Shown one piece after another: positions 5,286 to 6,618 of a DNA stretch of 6,618 bases (position 1 is its first letter; each line of letters opens with the position of its first letter). Below the pieces are notes generated by a model, which was not told where the DNA came from, made no database searches, and saw only the letters and a list, made by a program, of their open reading frames with translations. Both the position numbers and the translations under genes were made by a program. The stretch is from Candidatus Falkowbacteria bacterium CG1_02_41_21 (GTDB taxonomy: Bacteria; Patescibacteriota; Patescibacteriia; Patescibacteriales; UBA12465): assembly GCA_001871235.1 (NCBI GenBank), contig MNUV01000003.1, positions 1 through 6,618 on the forward strand, written 5' to 3'.

Positions 5286-6602
5286 ATGGACCAAAACGAA
5301 CTAATAACTATGACTAGAAAAGAAGCAAGACGCTATGAAACTATCAAGGATTTGCTGGCTAAGAAAATAGACGGAACCGAAGCTGCTAAATCTCTGGGGC
5401 TATCGGTAAGGCAAATCAAGAGATTAAAAATTAAAGTAAAGTTGTCGGGGGCTAAGGGAACTATTCACGGTAATCGAGGGAAAAAAAGCAATCGACGGAT
5501 TAATGAGAAGACGATTAAAAAGGCTAGGAAATATTTAAATGAAATCTATCACGATTTTAATCCGCTCCTAGCTCAAGAGCATTTGCGAGATGATAATGAT
5601 ATTAATTTAAGTAAAGAAACCATTAGACGATTAATGATTAGCGAAAAATTATGGCAACCCAGAAAAAAGTCTGACGCCAAGAAACATTTTTGGCGAGAGC
5701 GGAAAGATAATTACGGCGAGATGCAACAATTTGATGGCAGTTATCATAATTGGTTTGAGGGCCGGAATGAATCTGAAGTCGGCCTAGAACAATGTCTCCT
5801 GCTCGCAGTTGATGATGCCACCGGTCGTCCGACTAAAGCTAAGTTTGAATATAATGAGGGGGTCATACCGGTATTTAGATTTTGGAAGAGCTATTTAGAG
5901 GCCAATGGAGCCCCGCTGGCCATATATTTAGATAAATTCAGCACCTACAAGGTTAATCATAAGAATGCCGTGGATAACAAGGAATTAATGACCCAGTTTC
6001 AGAGAGCTATGGATCAATTAGGCGTCGAGGTTATCCATGCCAATAGTCCTCAGGCCAAAGGGCGAGTGGAAAAAATGAATGGCACATTCCAGAGAAGATT
6101 GGTTAAAGAAATGAGGCTGGCAAAAATTAATACTCTGGCTGAGGCTAATATATTTTTAGAAAAAATATTCATTCCTAAATTCAATAAACAATTTGCCGTG
6201 GTTCCGAAGAAGCCGGCCGACTTGCACCGGAGATTAGACAAAAAAAGGATTAATGGATTAACCCAAATATTTTCGGTTCAAAGTGAGAGAAAAATCAATA
6301 ATGACTATACGGTAAGATTCAAGAATAATTATTATCAATTAAATGAAATTCAACCAACGACGGTTTGTAAAAAAGATAAGGTAATCATGGAAGAGCATTT
6401 AGATGGAGGGATTAAAATAGCTTTAAGGAATAATTATTTAAATTATTTTAGACTGCCGGAGAGACCGAAGAAAGAAATAGAGATTAAGTTAATAGCGCTA
6501 ACGAGCCGAAAACCATCCAACTGGAAACCACCATTTAATCATCCCTGGAGACAGCAATTTTTATATAAAAAACAGCCGATTTTATCGGCCACTAATAAAT
6601 AG
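5286..6602 (+). CDS. DDE transposase, ISNCY/IS1202-like, integrase-core (rve) domain
   Basis: The 438-aa product cuts and joins the ends of its own IS. An N-terminal helix-turn-helix is visible at about residues 27-50 (GTEAAKSLGLSVRQIKRLK), followed by a basic linker. The RNase H-like core runs from about 145 to 300, with the catalytic triad D150 (MQQFDGSYHNWF), D216 (YLDKFSTYK) and E262 (ANSPQAKGRVEKMNG). A C-terminal beta-rich part (about 325-390) resembles the C-terminal domain of related transposases. All three acidic residues and the full length are present, so the protein looks intact and possibly active. ATG 5286 is taken as start; ATG 5310 (MTRKEARRYE) is a credible alternative because family members often begin there. 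No strong Shine-Dalgarno is present. The family name is from recalled motif resemblance, especially DGSYHNWFEGR and NSPQAKGRVE; an IS481-like label is less likely. Confidence 0.92.
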   Translation: MDQNELITMTRKEARRYETIKDLLAKKIDGTEAAKSLGLSVRQIKRLKIKVKLSGAKGTIHGNRGKKSNRRINEKTIKKARKYLNEIYHDFNPLLAQEHLRDDNDINLSKETIRRLMISEKLWQPRKKSDAKKHFWRERKDNYGEMQQFDGSYHNWFEGRNESEVGLEQCLLLAVDDATGRPTKAKFEYNEGVIPVFRFWKSYLEANGAPLAIYLDKFSTYKVNHKNAVDNKELMTQFQRAMDQLGVEVIHANSPQAKGRVEKMNGTFQRRLVKEMRLAKINTLAEANIFLEKIFIPKFNKQFAVVPKKPADLHRRLDKKRINGLTQIFSVQSERKINNDYTVRFKNNYYQLNEIQPTTVCKKDKVIMEEHLDGGIKIALRNNYLNYFRLPERPKKEIEIKLIALTSRKPSNWKPPFNHPWRQQFLYKKQPILSATNK

Positions 6603-6618
6603 GCAATTTGTCCAGGTA

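Larger units (their letters stand above)
5177..6618 (+). mobile_element. ISNCY/IS1202-like insertion sequence, right end probably cut by the window
   Basis: A complete DDE transposase gene is preceded by a compact repeat-rich non-coding segment beginning with TGTC, typical of an IS left end. Possible left tips are TGTC at 5177 or 5196. GGACAAA at 5207-5213 in this segment recurs in inverse orientation as TTTGTCC at 6607-6613, five bases after the transposase stop. The inverted repeat seen is short, so the right terminal repeat is probably incomplete or lies beyond the window. No target-site duplication can be shown. The insertion lies just downstream of the GT4 terminator and breaks no visible gene on its left side. 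The exact left boundary is uncertain by at least 20 bases. Confidence 0.7.

Overview
The window looks like chromosomal DNA from an AT-rich, compact bacterial genome. I infer an uncultivated small-genome lineage of the Patescibacteria (CPR) type, because the genes are tightly packed, leaders are very short or absent, none of the five starts has a well-spaced Shine-Dalgarno sequence, and the host-like genes are divergent. No marker gene in the window proves this. All stops used are TAA or TAG, so there is no sign of a recoded UGA.

Layout, left to right. Bases 1-130 hold no gene; they contain a strong symmetrical terminator hairpin and two further small hairpins with similar GGGCGTAAG cores. Then come two genes on the minus strand, read right to left as one operon with a 4-base gap: an unusual two-domain protein (WecG/TagA/CpsF-type glycosyltransferase joined to an RppH-like Nudix domain) followed by gltX, glutamyl-tRNA synthetase. 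A compact divergent promoter region (about 2763-2872) drives this operon leftward and a CorA-type divalent cation transporter rightward. The leftward promoter places the transcription start on, or next to, the A of the start codon, so a leaderless mRNA is predicted.

After the corA terminator, a promoter with a perfect TTGACA box drives a GT4 family glycosyltransferase, closed by a strong terminator at about 5111. The two glycosyltransferases suggest envelope or extracellular polysaccharide synthesis, but they are in separate transcription units and their substrates cannot be read from the sequence.

From about 5177 to the window end lies an insertion sequence of the ISNCY/IS1202-like type: a complete DDE transposase of 438 aa preceded by 25-bp tandem repeats that probably form the left-end transposase-binding region. 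The right tip appears to be cut off by the window. I found no defence system, CRISPR array, tRNA or rRNA. The most notable items are the glycosyltransferase-Nudix fusion, its leaderless promoter, the IS left-end repeats, and the hairpin cluster at the left edge.
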